Source: Lyophyllum atratum (lineage: Eukaryota; Basidiomycota; Agaricomycetes; Agaricales; Lyophyllaceae). From it: 64,000 nt of DNA. The notes beneath the pieces are model-generated. The model had not been told where the DNA came from. It did not search any database and saw nothing but the letters and a program-made list of their open reading frames with translations. This document shows, piece by piece, positions 20,801 through 31,960 of the stretch. The position numbers and the translations under genes are program-made. The stretch lies in assembly GCA_014905825.1 (NCBI GenBank), contig JACGCN010000022.1, positions 806,001-870,000 on the forward strand. Direction: 5' to 3'. Position 1 is the first letter of the stretch, and each line of letters opens with the position of its first letter.

Positions 20801-21121
20801 AGATGCGACTATAACTCAAACCTGGAAAGTTTTTAGCCTACAAACAGACCCCGACGAAAGGACTCACCAGAAAACAAGTTGATGAGCGGCGTGCAGATGC
20901 GTTGTTGGGAGTGAGACATTAGGGGCGGTCCTGGAATCGTGTTGGTCAGCGCGAGAGAATGGACTGAGCAAAGAACTGACCTTTTTAGCGGGTGCGGGAC
21001 GTGCACCCCACCATGGGGCGGCCCATTTGTCCAGTCGCTCTGCAGCAGTGACTCGGCAAACGGGTCGTCACATGGGGGGAGGAAGTGAAGTTGCGTTTCC
21101 ACGCAATTTTTGTTTTTTCGG

Positions 21122-21222
21122 TCGGAGTTTGATATTTCGGACTATACCGACATGCGACATGCGGTTTGTCGTTGCTAAATCGGAGTTTGAAAAATCGGAA
21201 TAAACCGACATGCGACATGCGA
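21122..21222. repeat. Direct repeat ending in GACATGCGACATGCG (right heptamer array)
   Basis: Two units of about 42 bp (TCGGAGTTTGA ... CCGACATGCGACATGCG) start at about 21121 and 21179. They carry the heptamer as GACATGC, opposite in orientation to the arrays at 13.9 and 16.0 kb, and mark the possible right edge of the three-gene segment. Confidence 0.8.
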
Positions 21223-21478
21223 AATTTCATTTAGCGCAACTTCAACCTCTACTATTCGCAACTCTACGTCGTACTCCCTACCCTACCTCGACGCGTCAGA
21301 TAATGTAGGTGCATTCTACTCATCAGCTATTGTGACTTATGTTGATATTGGCTGATAACCAGGTCTTCAAAACGAGGATGAAGCAGTACGTGGCTGATCG
21401 GGCCGCCTCTTCCGATTCCGCTAATGACCGACTTGTAGCCAGCGCCCAAACGTCGTAAACAAGCGCCCGGTTCCCGCC

Positions 21479-22646
21479 ATGTCACAGCGCGCACTTCGCG
21501 CCGTACTAACCCTGCGCGCCAATCCCCGCCCACCCCACCGCCCCACTAACCCTCGCGCCGCAACTGCCGCCCAACTCTTTGACGAGCCAACGCCGCCGCC
21601 CTCAGGCCACGCGGACGCGCGGACCCCAACTCCGCCACCAATGGCAGCCCAACAAAACACCGCGCCGCCTGAGGACCGCGATTCCATCTTCCTCCGACTC
21701 TGTCCGGACGCCATACAGTGTCAGAGTCCGACGGCGGTTGCCCGGCAAGCTCCAAGTTATTTTGAGTGGGGTTAGTCCCGCATTCTGTTTACTAGCGTAT
21801 TCGCTGACCGCTTGCAAGTCAAGGACGGGTATCCCGGGTTTCTCAACATCCGCGACATGCCCCCAGAGTGGCTCAGAATCTGCCCCGATGGCTCCCTGCC
21901 GCCCGAAGCCTTCTGGCACTTCCCAAAATGGGGTACGTCTCGCACAGTAGCTCAGAGAGCGACCTTCTCAAACTAACATACTCTTCGTTCCAACAGAGGA
22001 GTTAAGGGCTGAGAAGGGTAAGTCTTTGGCATTTATTTTGTGAGCTGTACGACTAATAAATATCGCTCCAGAGGCTCGCAGGATTAGAAGACAGGAGAAA
22101 TCGAAGGCTACGGGTTAGTAGTGATAGGAATAACAACGATTTGTATGGTGTCATGAAAGATTAATCACTGTAGGTTCAGAAGGCAGTGGGGTCGAACATG
22201 GTACGTTGATCTTCCATAGCTATGAATTATATGGACCTGACGACCAACCCCTCGCAGCTGCTGTTCACCACAACACCCCAATTGAGGAAATAAATGACGA
22301 GGAAGGCAAGTTGCTGGTACTTGGAGCCAAGTGTTGATTGAAATTGCTATTCCCCAGGCGAGGATTTCACGGTCCCTTCCAGTGAGTACGACATCAGCAG
22401 CATCGACTGGCGTATCTCATGACGATCACCAGGTCAAAGTCCCGAACTCCAAGGATACAAGGAACTCGCACATGACGAAGAACGCGAGCTCCCGATGAAA
22501 GGACAGGAATCTTGCGGTAAGCCAATACTGCACCTCGCACGTACATGGTACTGATGATAAAATCAGGTCCAACTACACCTATCTCAACTCAGAATAAATT
22601 CCAGCCTTCCCAGGACATCGATATGGGTTATGGGGACTTTTTTTGA
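21479..22646 (+). CDS. Uncharacterised micro-exon gene, about 260 residues
   Basis: I do not recognise the family. Exon 1 (21479-21771) encodes an Arg/Pro/Ala-rich N-terminus (MSQRALRAVLTLRANPRPPH) with few acidic residues, which could be a mitochondrial presequence. A 48-nt GT-AG intron then joins SYFEW to VKDGYPGFLNIRDMPPEWLR in frame. After exon 2 (to about 21933) come short exons of about 20-80 nt, all with clear GT..AG introns: EELRAEK, EARRIRRQEKSKAT, GSEGSGVEH, AAVHHNTPIEEINDEE, EDFTVPS, QSPELQGYKELAHDEERELP and a last exon ending DIDMGYGDFF at the stop 22644-22646. The consistent splice signals make it a credible gene. It may belong to a variable lineage-specific family. Confidence 0.6.
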
Positions 22647-22667
22647 AAGGTAGGGATTTAAACCTAG

Positions 22668-22912
22668 AATCGTGTAGGGTAGGGAGGGTAGGGGAGGGTA
22701 GGGAGGGAGGGTAGGGTAGGTAGGGAGGGCAGGGAGGGTAGAGGGTAGGGAGGGTAGGGAGGGTAGAGGGTAGGGCGGGTAGGGAGGGTAGGGAGGGTAG
22801 GAAGGGCCAGGGAGGGGTAGAGGGTAGGGAGGGTAGGAGGGTAGAGGGGTAGGAGGGTAGGGAGGGTAGGGAAGGCAGGGAGGCAGGGAAGGGTCGGGCA
22901 GGGTAGGTCGGG
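22668..22912. repeat. G-rich (GGGAGGGTA)n minisatellite
   Basis: About 245 bp of irregular GGGAGGGTAGGG units, with a strongly G-rich plus strand that could form quadruplexes. It begins just after the stop of the micro-exon gene. Proline/leucine-rich minus-strand frames are repeat artefacts. Confidence 0.95.
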
Positions 22913-22950
22913 AGCGCACAGTAGCGTAGGATAGCGTAGAGATGTGTAGT

Positions 22951-23490
22951 GGGGATCTACGATCCCCACGTACGACCCAGAAGCACTGCTGTGGTGAGTT
23001 CACTTGCATGAACGTTGAGTGAGGACAGCCGTACGTGGGGATCGTAGAACCCCACGTACGACCCAGAAGCACTGCTGTGGTGAGTTCACTTGCATGAAAG
23101 TTGAGTGAGGACAGCCGTACGTGGGGATCGTAGAACCCCACGTACGACCCAGAAGCACTGCTGTGGTGAGTTCACTTGCATGAAAGTTGAGTGAGGACAG
23201 CCGTACGTGGGGATCGTAGAACCCCACGTACGACCCAGAAGCACTGCTGTGGTGAGTTCACTTGCATGAAAGTTGAGTGAGGACAGCCGTACGTGGGGAT
23301 CGTAGAACCCCACGTACGACCCAGAAGCACTGCTGTGGTGAGTTCACTTGCATGAAAGTTGAGTGAGGACAGCCGTACGTGGGGATCGTAGAACCCCACG
23401 TACGACCCAGAAGCACTGCTGTGGTGAGTTCACTTGCATGAAAGTTGAGTGAGGACAGCCGTACGTGGGGATCGTAGAACCCCATTACCA
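22951..23490. repeat. 86-bp satellite, about six units, each with an 11-bp-arm hairpin
   Basis: Six near-identical units at exact 86-bp spacing. The cores GGGGATCGTAGAACCCC begin at 23037, 23123, 23209, 23295, 23381 and 23467. In the full units CGTACGTGGGG pairs with CCCCACGTACG across a 9-nt loop. A related perfect GGGGATCTACGATCCCC lies at 22951. Each unit also has GTGAGT and GGACAG splice-like ends. Confidence 0.97.
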
Positions 23491-24421
23491 CACTATGGGA
23501 ATCACTCTGCTCAAACGTTCACCAGAATGAACGACACAAAACCTTTTTATTGAGTACTTAACTACATCACTGCATACTACGTGTTAAAAATGAGAACGTA
23601 AGTCAGAAAAAGCTACGGGGGAACAGACGCATATTCCACGACGGAGGGTCTCAGAAATCTCGCTACGGTGACGAGACGGGACCACATATACCTACTGGCG
23701 AAGAGGGTTAGAATATGTACATGCGAGTAAAGTTAACACATACATATGGATGAAGAGTTATGCTGTCGGACGGGGATCCACGATCCCCACATATACGTTC
23801 TGGGGTAGGGGTAAGGGCACCGACTTACCAGTTCAGAGGAGTTCAAACGGCCGTCATCATGGGGATCCACGATCCCCGTCGGACGATACATACGCACTCC
23901 GCTTGTTTGTCTTGGACCTCATCATCACATGAGGGTGAGGAGAAGGGGTTCGTGGATCCCCAGATATACCTGCATCTTACCATACAGGGCTGAGAGCGCG
24001 AAGAACGGTGAGAACTACGGACTTACAAGATCATGAATGGCTCTCCACACTGGGAATCCACGATCCCCGTCGGACGGCACATCGCATGATAATTCCCCGT
24101 GCAGTCGCAACAGCAGGCCAGGCTGTCTTCTGCAAATCAAATAGAGTTAGAAACAATCGTCACAGAGTAAGGAAGGATTACGCTGGCGGTAGGCGTATGC
24201 GCCTTGCGCGTTATACAAACACGTTTGACCAGGTCTTGTAGGTCCTGGGTTACTTAGGTTATTACAATGTAGATGTTTCTCTCAACGATCACTCACAAGT
24301 CCCCATAGAACGCCTTCCGTATATCGTAAGAGTCGCAATATATACATTTGTAGACTGGCCGTCGCCCTATACCTAAGAGCAGTCGTCAGCTTAGAATCGG
24401 CGAAGAGAATCCATGACTTAC

Positions 24422-24851
24422 CCTTCTGCAACTTCTTAACGCCAGGCTGATGCGGTCGCCCCTCCAGTACTTAGCCCCCGGGTGCCAACGTCTGTTGTAG
24501 GAGACGAGCACCCCGTCCGCAACCCAAACCCCCTCGAAGGGTATCAAGACGGTCGCTCAGAGAAGTCAGTTAGAATACACTCACCTTCGGCATCTTCTTG
24601 AACCCCTTCGCCTGCAGACGTCTCCGATACTCGCCCACCGCGGACGCCTTCCTCCACTCGTAACGGATAAAGACGCCGTATCGAACTTGCGAGTTGACCC
24701 TGATGCGTACGGGCGTTCCGGCCTATAACCCAGGTGGAGAGGAAAAAGGGAGGACGAATAGGAAACTTACAGTGAGGCGCTCAGCAATAGGAACTTCAAG
24801 AAGCGGCAGGCCTTGGCGATCTGCGAGGCGTGGCTTGCGCGAATAGTACAT
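24422..24851 (-). CDS. Micro-exon gene, unit A: conserved core exons (partial model)
   Basis: I do not recognise the family. Three consecutive minus-strand exons have consensus splice sites. The first (24851 to about 24771) reads MYYSRKPRLADRQGLPLLEV...AERLT. The second (24724 to about 24588) reads AGTPVRIRVNSQVRYGVFIRY, then EWRKASAVGEYRRRLQAKGF. The third (to 24422) reads FEGVWVADGVLVSYNRRWHP, then GDRISLALRS. Differences from unit B are mostly silent or conservative, so the exons look selected as protein. The content (short beta-prone blocks rich in Val, Arg and Tyr) suggests a compact domain. Further exons upstream (STPTTKSTER-like, near 24940-25270) and downstream probably belong to the same gene, but I could not chain them reliably. 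Introns are about 45-50 nt. Confidence 0.5.
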
Positions 24852-26556
24852 GACTATGGAGGAGGTTAAAAGAACGCGGACAACAGGATATAAACTTACT
24901 TTAAGACGTTGACTTGGTAGTCAGTGTAGAGGTGGAGGTATGATCTAGTCTCGATAGTCAACCTATGTAGGCTACTTAGGCATAGCTAGACTTACCTTTC
25001 GGTCGACTTGGTGGTTGGCGTTGAGAAGATGGAAGCTGCGTTCTAGTCTCAATGGTCAAGTTATGTAGGGTACTTAGGAACGATTAAACTTACCTTGCGT
25101 GAAGTTGAGGCGTCGACTTGGTAATTAGTCAAGAGGTCGAGGTATGGATCTAGTCTCGATAGTCAACTTATGTAGGGTACTTAGGCATAGCTAGACTTAC
25201 CTTTCGGTCGACTTGGTGGTTGGCGTTGAGAAGATGGAAGCTTCGTTCTAGCGTCGATGGTCAAGTTATGTAGGGTGCTTAGGAACGACTAGACTTACCT
25301 TGGGTGAAGTTGCTTTTGGTTAACACTAAGTTCGAGGAACCTCGTATAAGGGCGTCGTCCGCTCCCTGCATAGAGATACCGGTGAAGGGGTCAGAAAATG
25401 TACATCCCGGTGAAGCGTTTGATAGATACATACCGCTCAGAATTCCAACACGGCTGCCATCAAGGGGATCGACGATCCCCGTCTGACGACACATAGCCCA
25501 TCCGTTCGTTTGTGTTCAAGCTCACCGCTGAGAGTGAACACAGGGGTTCGTGGATCCCCACATGTACGTAAGTCTTAACACACAAGGGGGAGACAGCTCT
25601 CGTTAGTGGGGATCGACGATCCCCGTCTGACAGCACATGGCCTCCAAAGCCGGTTCTCATAACGTGTTTGGTTTCACTCAAGCATCTCAGAGACGGGGAT
25701 CGAAGATCCCCATGTATACTATGCCTCTGAATACAAAACGTACGGCGTGTGTAGTATAATCGTGGATCCCCACATATACGTTCTGGGGTAGAGGTAAGGA
25801 CACCGACTTACCAGTTCAGAGGCGTTCAAACGGCCGTCATCATGGGGATCCACGATCCCCGTCGGACGATACATACGCACTCTGCTCGTTTGTCTTCGAC
25901 CTCATCATCAAGAGCAAGAGAAGGGGATCGTGGATCCCCAGATATACCTGCGTCTGATCGTACAGGGCTGAGAGCGCGAAGAGCGGTGAGAACGACGAAC
26001 TTACAAGATCATGAACGGCTCTCCACAGTGGGGTTCCACGATCCCCGTCAGACGATACATATGCACTCCGCTTCTTTGTCTTCGACCTCATCATCAAGAG
26101 CGAAGAGAAGGGGTTCGTGGATCCCCAGATATACCTGCGTCTGATCATACAGGCCTGAGAGCGCGAAGAGCGGTGAGAACGGCGAACTTACAAGATCATG
26201 AATGGCTCTCCACAGTGGGGTTCCACGATCCCCGTCAGACGGCACATCGCCTCAGAATTCCCCGTGCAGCTGCAAATAGAATAGAGTCAGAAACGATCGT
26301 CAAAGAGTAAGGAAGGATAACGCTGGCGGCAGGCGTGTGCGCGTCATACAAACGCGTTTGACCGGCTCTTGTACGTCCTGTGTAGTCTTTAGTCATTACA
26401 ATGTAGATTTTTCTCTTCGAGACCGACTCACAAGTCCCCGTAGAACGCGTTCCGTTTATCGTAAGAGTCACAATATATACATTTGTAGACTGCTCGTCGC
26501 CCTATACCTAAGAGAGGTCGTCAGCTTAGAATCGTCGAAGAGAATTAATTACTTAC

Positions 26557-26995
26557 CCTGCTGCAACTTCTTAAGGCCAAGCTGATGCGGTCGCCCCTGT
26601 AGTACCCAGCCCTCGGGTGCCAACGTCTGTTGTATGAGACGAGCACCCCGTCCGCGATCCAGACCCCCTCGAAGCGTATCAAAACGGTCGCTCAGAGAAG
26701 TCAGTTAGAGTAGACTCACCTTGGGCATCTTCGTGAACCCCTTCGCCTGCAAACGTCTCCGATACTCGCCCACCGCGGACGCCTTCCTCCACTCATAACG
26801 GATAAAAACCCCGTACCGAACTCGCGAGCCGACTCTAATGCGCACCGGCGTTCCGGCCTATAACCTAGGTGGAGAGGAAAAAGGGAGGACGAAAAGGAAA
26901 CTCACAGTCAGGCGGTCAGCGATAGGGACTTCGAGAAGCGGCAGGCCTTGGCGATCTGCGAGGCGTGGCTTGGGCGAATAGTAAGTGCACTTCAT
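26557..26995 (-). CDS. Micro-exon gene, unit B: conserved core exons (partial model)
   Basis: This is the paralogue of the core exons in unit A. It begins MKCTYYSPKPRLADRQGLPL at ATG 26995, continues AGTPVRIRVGSRVRYGVFIR and EWRKASAVGEYRRRLQAKGF, then ATVLIRFEGVWIADGVLVSY, NRRWHPRAGYYRGD and ISLALRS, ending at a GTAAGT donor at 26556. Compared with unit A it has substitutions such as NSQ to GSR and AKYW to AGYY but no frame breaks. Likely upstream exons (for example about 27240-27340, GADDALIRGSSNLVLTKSN) carry GTAAGTCTAG donors and CTAG acceptors and are shared with unit A. The function is unknown. Confidence 0.5.
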
Positions 26996-27717
26996 GACTA
27001 TGAAGGAGGTTAACAACTGAGCGGACGCTTACAACAGGAGAGAAACTTACTTTAAGGCGTCGACTTGGTAGTTAGTCAAGAGGTCGAGGTATGGATCTAG
27101 TCTCGATAGTCAACTTATGTAGGGTACTTAGGCATAGCTAGACTTACCTTTCGGTCGACTTGGTGGTTGGCGTTGAGAAGATGGAAGCTTCGTTCTAGCG
27201 TCGATGGTCAAGTTATGTAGGGTGCTTAGGAACGACTAGACTTACCTTGGGTGAAGTTGCTTTTGGTTAACACTAAGTTCGAGGAACCTCGTATAAGGGC
27301 GTCGTCCGCTCCCTGCATAGAGATACCGGTGAAGGGGTCAGAAAATGTACATCCCGGTGAAGCGTTTGATAGATACATACCGCTCAGAATTCCAACACGG
27401 CTGCCATCAAGGGGATCGACGATCCCCGTCTGACGACACATAGCCCATCCGTTCGTTTGTGTTCAAGCTCACCGCTGAGAGTGAACACAGGGGTTCGTGG
27501 ATCCCCACATGTACGTAAGTCTTAACACACAAGGGGGAGACAGCTCTCGTTAGTGGGGATCGACGATCCCCGTCTGACAGCACATGGCCTCCAAAGCCGG
27601 TTCTCATAACGTGTTTGGTTTCACTCAAGCAGCTCAGAGACGGGGATCGAAGATCCCCATGTATACTATGCCTCTGAATACAAAACGTACGGCGTGTGTA
27701 GTATATAGTATCGTCCC

Positions 27718-30700
27718 TCAACCCCTGCGCTCGTTCTCAGGCTTCTTCTCGGGCTTCTGGCGTTGATACTTCGGGTACGGGTTCCGCCCTGTAGTTGGCG
27801 GTGGCAGCGGACTGAGCGTCCCGCTTGGCTTCCGTGCAGCCCCAAAGAGTGTAGGCTGACGCATTGAAGGTACGGCTAGATCGAAATTAGTGCATGCTGA
27901 GAGGATGTTATATATCAAGTCTCACCTCGAGAAGTCGAAGAAGATGCAACGGCATTGTCTTGCCGAATTGGAGGAGCAACTAAGTCGACTTGTAAGCACG
28001 GCAGAAACTGGAGCACTTGGGAAACGCACCCTGCGATGTCAAAGCATTTGCTGGTGGCTGAGGCACCGACGAAGACGTTGAGGGTTGCCGGCCAGGATTC
28101 GCGCCTGCGTTAGCTGACGGATGGCGAGAAGAAGGGAGAGGAGGGTTCGGTCCCTGCATTGGCTTAGCTGGCAGCTGCAGCGGGACCCTCTTCGGCTGAA
28201 TGAACTCTGATAATAACTCGTTAGTACATGGGTTGGACAACAGTGATAAAACTGACGTCTGCTAGGCAGCGTGGACAGCATAGAAGGAGGGCGTCCTGAT
28301 GAAGGTTGGTTACCGTCTTTTTGGTGCTGTGATACTAAGTAGAAACGTTGTCAGCAGATACGAAGAGGCGAACAGCTAGGAAAACTGACCCGGGGAAGGC
28401 ATTGTCATTGAAGACTGGGGTGACGACGATGGATATGGCATCGGGGAAGAGGAGTTGGCAACACTTTTTGCACTCGCAGACTCTGGTCTTTGCGCAGACA
28501 AAGCAAACGGGTTGAAGCCAGACCTCATTCGCGGCGGTTCAGCTGCTGGTGGAGCAGGCACTGGACGAGGAGCAAGAGCAGGCGCCTGACGAGAAGCAGG
28601 AGGAGGCGCTGGATGAGGAGCGAGAGCAGGCGGCGGACGAGTCGAGATTGCTGCTACAGGGAGGTTGCGAGGGTGGACTAATATAACGCAGTTGAGCATA
28701 CGGCATTCGTGATAACAACAGGAAGCGCACCTTGTCTATGCCCCATCGGCGAATCCTGGGAGGGCCCGCCGCACCCCAGAACAAATCGTCAGAGCCCATT
28801 TCGTAATCGCCATCGTTGTGCGACGACCCCCTGTCGCTCGGAGAACTCAAAAGGTGTCGCTGTCTCTTCTTGACCTTTGCAGCCTCAGGACTATCTATAT
28901 ACAAGACTCTTGTAAGGGTGTGAAATCGCATGGTATATGTGTGTCACACTCACCGGGAATAAGAAGGTCTCGGCGACGAAGTCCCGTTTGAGGCGGAGGT
29001 GTGTTGGGCTCGGACTCGTCTGCCGGAGCTGTAAACCTTAAGTCAGCGAGGCGGATGAGAGATCGACGGAGGGGACTTACGTTCGGTGGATACGGGACGT
29101 GAGACCATGGACTGGTCAGTATCCTCGTATGCGCTCGAAACTTCGGAGCGGTGATCAGTAGTTGTACCGGGGTCTGTAGAATCTCCGCCGTTGGGCCCTA
29201 GACCTGGGAGGATGGCGTCGTCATCCATGGGGACTTGATCAGCAGCGGTCGCCGGCTCGTCGTCGCCGATGTCATCTATCACAATGACCTTCTTCTTCCT
29301 CACTTTCTTTGGCTTCGGACGAGCCGCCTCATCGCCAGCGGCGGATTTCTTCTCGGTGACCTTCTTCCCTTTACCCTTACCCTTTGTGGGGGCCGGCTGT
29401 TCGTCATCCTCGTCGAGGTCATCCTCGGGACGAGAAAGGGTCAGTCCCTTAAGCAGCCTGACCTGCTCCTTGAGCTTCTCTGTACCGACGGATAAGTAGT
29501 GCTTCAGCGCGCCTGAAGAATGCACATACCTGGTGCGTCTTAACACTTAACCACCTTCTTCTGCGGATGCCGCCATGAACGACCACGGATCTGTCGCTCA
29601 TCTTGAGCGCTCCACGGCTGGTCCTATGTGAGTTGTCAGCATAAGAATTCTCTCTTGAAGAGATGGCGGACTTACGAGGAAAATGATGACTGATGCCACG
29701 GTGAGGTTAAGTCCAGTGCCGCCCACCGCTGAAACAATGAGCACCCGGAACGACGGGTCGGTCTTGAACTGGTGGACGATCTTGTTTCGCTGCTTGAATG
29801 TTGTGTCGCCGTCGATGTACTTATGGTCGATACCGTAGAGGGTGAGAATCTGTAACAAGTCGGCGGTCAGCTACGTAAACGTTTCACGATAAGATTCTTT
29901 TCAGACTTACGTTGCGGAGCAGAGGGCCAAGAGACGGAAATTCTTGGTAGATGAGGATCTTCGTTTCCTGTGAGACCTTCTCCCCGGGATTCGGAGGCGG
30001 GATGTCTGGGAATTCAATACCGTCGTCGAAGATCATGTCGGGGGCGTTGTCGTCAGTGAGTATATGCCTGACCATGCGTGCGCAGGTGTCGATCTTCGTA
30101 GACTTCTGCGTGTCCCATTCGGCCAGAGAGTGGAATACGGGTATGGGGTCGTCCATGTCCAATCTTGCGAATCCGACGGACATCCGGTGGTGGATGTAGA
30201 AGCTTCGAGACACAATCATCAGGACGCCATTAGAAGCCGAGACACTATAAGGGTTCTGTTAGCGTGGACCGAATTCGATAGACCATGCCAATTTGTACCT
30301 CTCCTTAGTAGCGTCCGCAAGGTCCGTGATAATGGCAATCTCCTCGTCGGTGAGTTGCACGACCACCAAGAACTCTTCGTACGGCGGGATGGAGATGAGC
30401 GGGTTCCTCTGCCAGTTCAGGCTGTTTATGGTACGTCGCAGGATGCGCCCCTCGAACTGCGCTTGTAGCCGCTGAGCGATCTCAAGTTGACACGCCTTGA
30501 TCGCGTCGTTCGCCTCGTCCAAGTCTTCCGAGTTATTGCCTTTTACTCTCCTGAGGGTGCTCACGTCGGCTCGCTCCTCCTTGAGAGCGGTGTCGCTGTG
30601 GAAGTGAGGGAGTCCAATAAGTCGACCCATGCCGGCGACGTCCTATACCCATGTCAGCGCTGTGGCAGGGAGGACGTAGACTGTGCTTACCTTCGTGGAT

Positions 30701-30870
30701 GTTTGAAGAGGGGTGGCAGTCAGAACGAACCGTAGTACCGATCGCTCCAAGATTAAGAGCGCCGAGGAATGCTTAGCGCCGGTGTTGCGGTACATGTGGG
30801 CTTCGTCGAGGGTGATGGAGAGGTACCTAGTATACTTCCCCGGGGTCTTCGCGCGAAGACCCCGTGCAAC
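27718..30870 (-). pseudogene. SNF2-family helicase, 5'-truncated
   Basis: This is the C-terminal two thirds of a Swi2/Snf2-type DNA-dependent ATPase. Present are the DEAH motif II (ITLDEAHMYRN, about 30790-30830), motif III LTATPLQTS, the conserved insert (NDAIKACQLEIAQRLQAQF, RNPLISIPPYEEFLVVV), and the helicase C-terminal domain with IDGDTTFKQRNKIVHQFK and VGGTGLNLTVASVIIF. A Lys-rich segment (KGKGKGKKVTEKK) and a Pro-rich tail ending KPEKKPENERRG at 27718 follow. It has about eight introns with good splice sites. Motif I (Walker A) and everything upstream are missing. At about 30866 the frame passes into the 354-bp repeat, right beside a 24-bp palindrome. Nothing visible breaks the remaining exons, so the loss of the 5' end may be recent. 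Confidence 0.82.
30841..30864. repeat. 24-bp perfect palindrome at SNF2/repeat junction
   Basis: The half-site CGGGGTCTTCGC is followed immediately by its reverse complement, with no spacer. It falls at the point where SNF2 coding sequence gives way to repeat DNA whose other copies begin just to its right. Confidence 0.93.
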
Positions 30871-31960
30871 TTTCCTGCCATGTGGAGGGTCCATTTCTGC
30901 GCAAATCTTTTTGTACCAAGGTGCATTCTGGACCATTTACATCATATAAAGTGGGCACAAGTGTCCGTTTGAGCATTTTGTATACATACCCTATTTTACA
31001 GCAGAATCAAGTAAGGGATCATTCCGAGTCAGAAATTTGAGTAGTAATTCAGCCACAGGGCACTGTTCCCTGACTCTGCCGGACTATATACGAGTTGTGC
31101 CCACTTTTCCTATGTCATAGCTACATGACAAATCAAAAATCTCGTCAATCCGACCAAAACTGCCCCTTCAATGCCGCAGGAAAGTTTAAAAATCGATCGT
31201 TACCGACCCGCTTGGGTAGCGAAACTTTCCTGCGATGTGGAGGGTCCGCGTCTGGCCATTTTTTTTTGTACCAAGGTACATTCTGGACCATTTACATCAT
31301 ATGAAGTGGGCACAAGTGTCCGTTTGAGCATTTTGTATACATAGCCTATTTTACAGCAGAATCAACTAAGGGATCAATCTGAGTCAGAAATTTGGAGTAA
31401 TTCAGCCACAGAGACCCGCCCCCTGACCCTGCTGCTGCATATACGAGTTTTGCCCACTTCTCCTATGCCATAGCTACATGACAAATCAAAAATCTCGTCA
31501 ATCCGACCAAAACTGCCCCTTCAATGCCGCAGGAAAGTTTAAAAATCGATCGTTACCGACCCGCTTGGGTAGCGAAACTTTCCTGCGATGTGGAGGGTCC
31601 GCGTCTGGCCATTTTTTTTTGTACCAAGGTACATTCTGGACCATTTACATCATATGAAGTGGGCACAAGTGTCCGTTTGAGCATTTTGTATACATAGCCT
31701 ATTTTACAGCAGAATCAACTAAGGGATCAATCTGAGTCAGAAATTTGGAGTAATTCAGCCACAGAGACCCGCCCCCTGACCCTGCTGGTGCATATACGAG
31801 TTTTGCCCACTTCTCCTATGCCATTGCTATATGACAAATCAAAAATCTCGCCAATCTGACCAAAACTGCCCCCTCAACGCTGCAGAAAGGTTTCAAAATG
31901 CATGTTTACCCACCTGTTTGGGTGATGTAACCTGCCTACAACAGGACAGCGTGTAATCCT
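30866..31960. repeat. Three-copy tandem repeat, 353-355 bp
   Basis: Units share TTTCCTGC, ATGTGGAGGGTCC, GTACCAAGG, GGACCATTTACATCATAT and GTGGGCACAAGTGTCCG blocks. The markers start at 30876, 31231 and 31584. Units 2 and 3 are almost identical; unit 1 and the tail after 31850 are more diverged. No coding potential is supported. Confidence 0.95.

Larger units (their letters stand above)
23772..27690. repeat. Tandem duplication of a unit of about 2 kb (A 23772-25740, B 25760-27690)
   Basis: Both units hold the same order of short blocks. From about 25110 to 25740 and 27057 to 27690 they are almost identical at a constant offset of 1947 bp. Further left they diverge and differ by small insertions: unit A has an extra block of about 215 bp near 24905-25110, and unit B an extra block of about 187 bp near 25923-26110. 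The minus strand of each unit looks like one copy of a micro-exon gene. Confidence 0.88.

Noticed and set aside
22584..22969. Pro/Leu/Tyr-rich minus-strand frames
   Set aside because: They read through the G-rich minisatellite; no splice sites or start context.
22951..23490. CRISPR-like array of regular repeats with palindromic cores
   Set aside because: The whole 86-bp unit is repeated without variable spacers, there are no cas genes, and the DNA is eukaryotic. It is a satellite.
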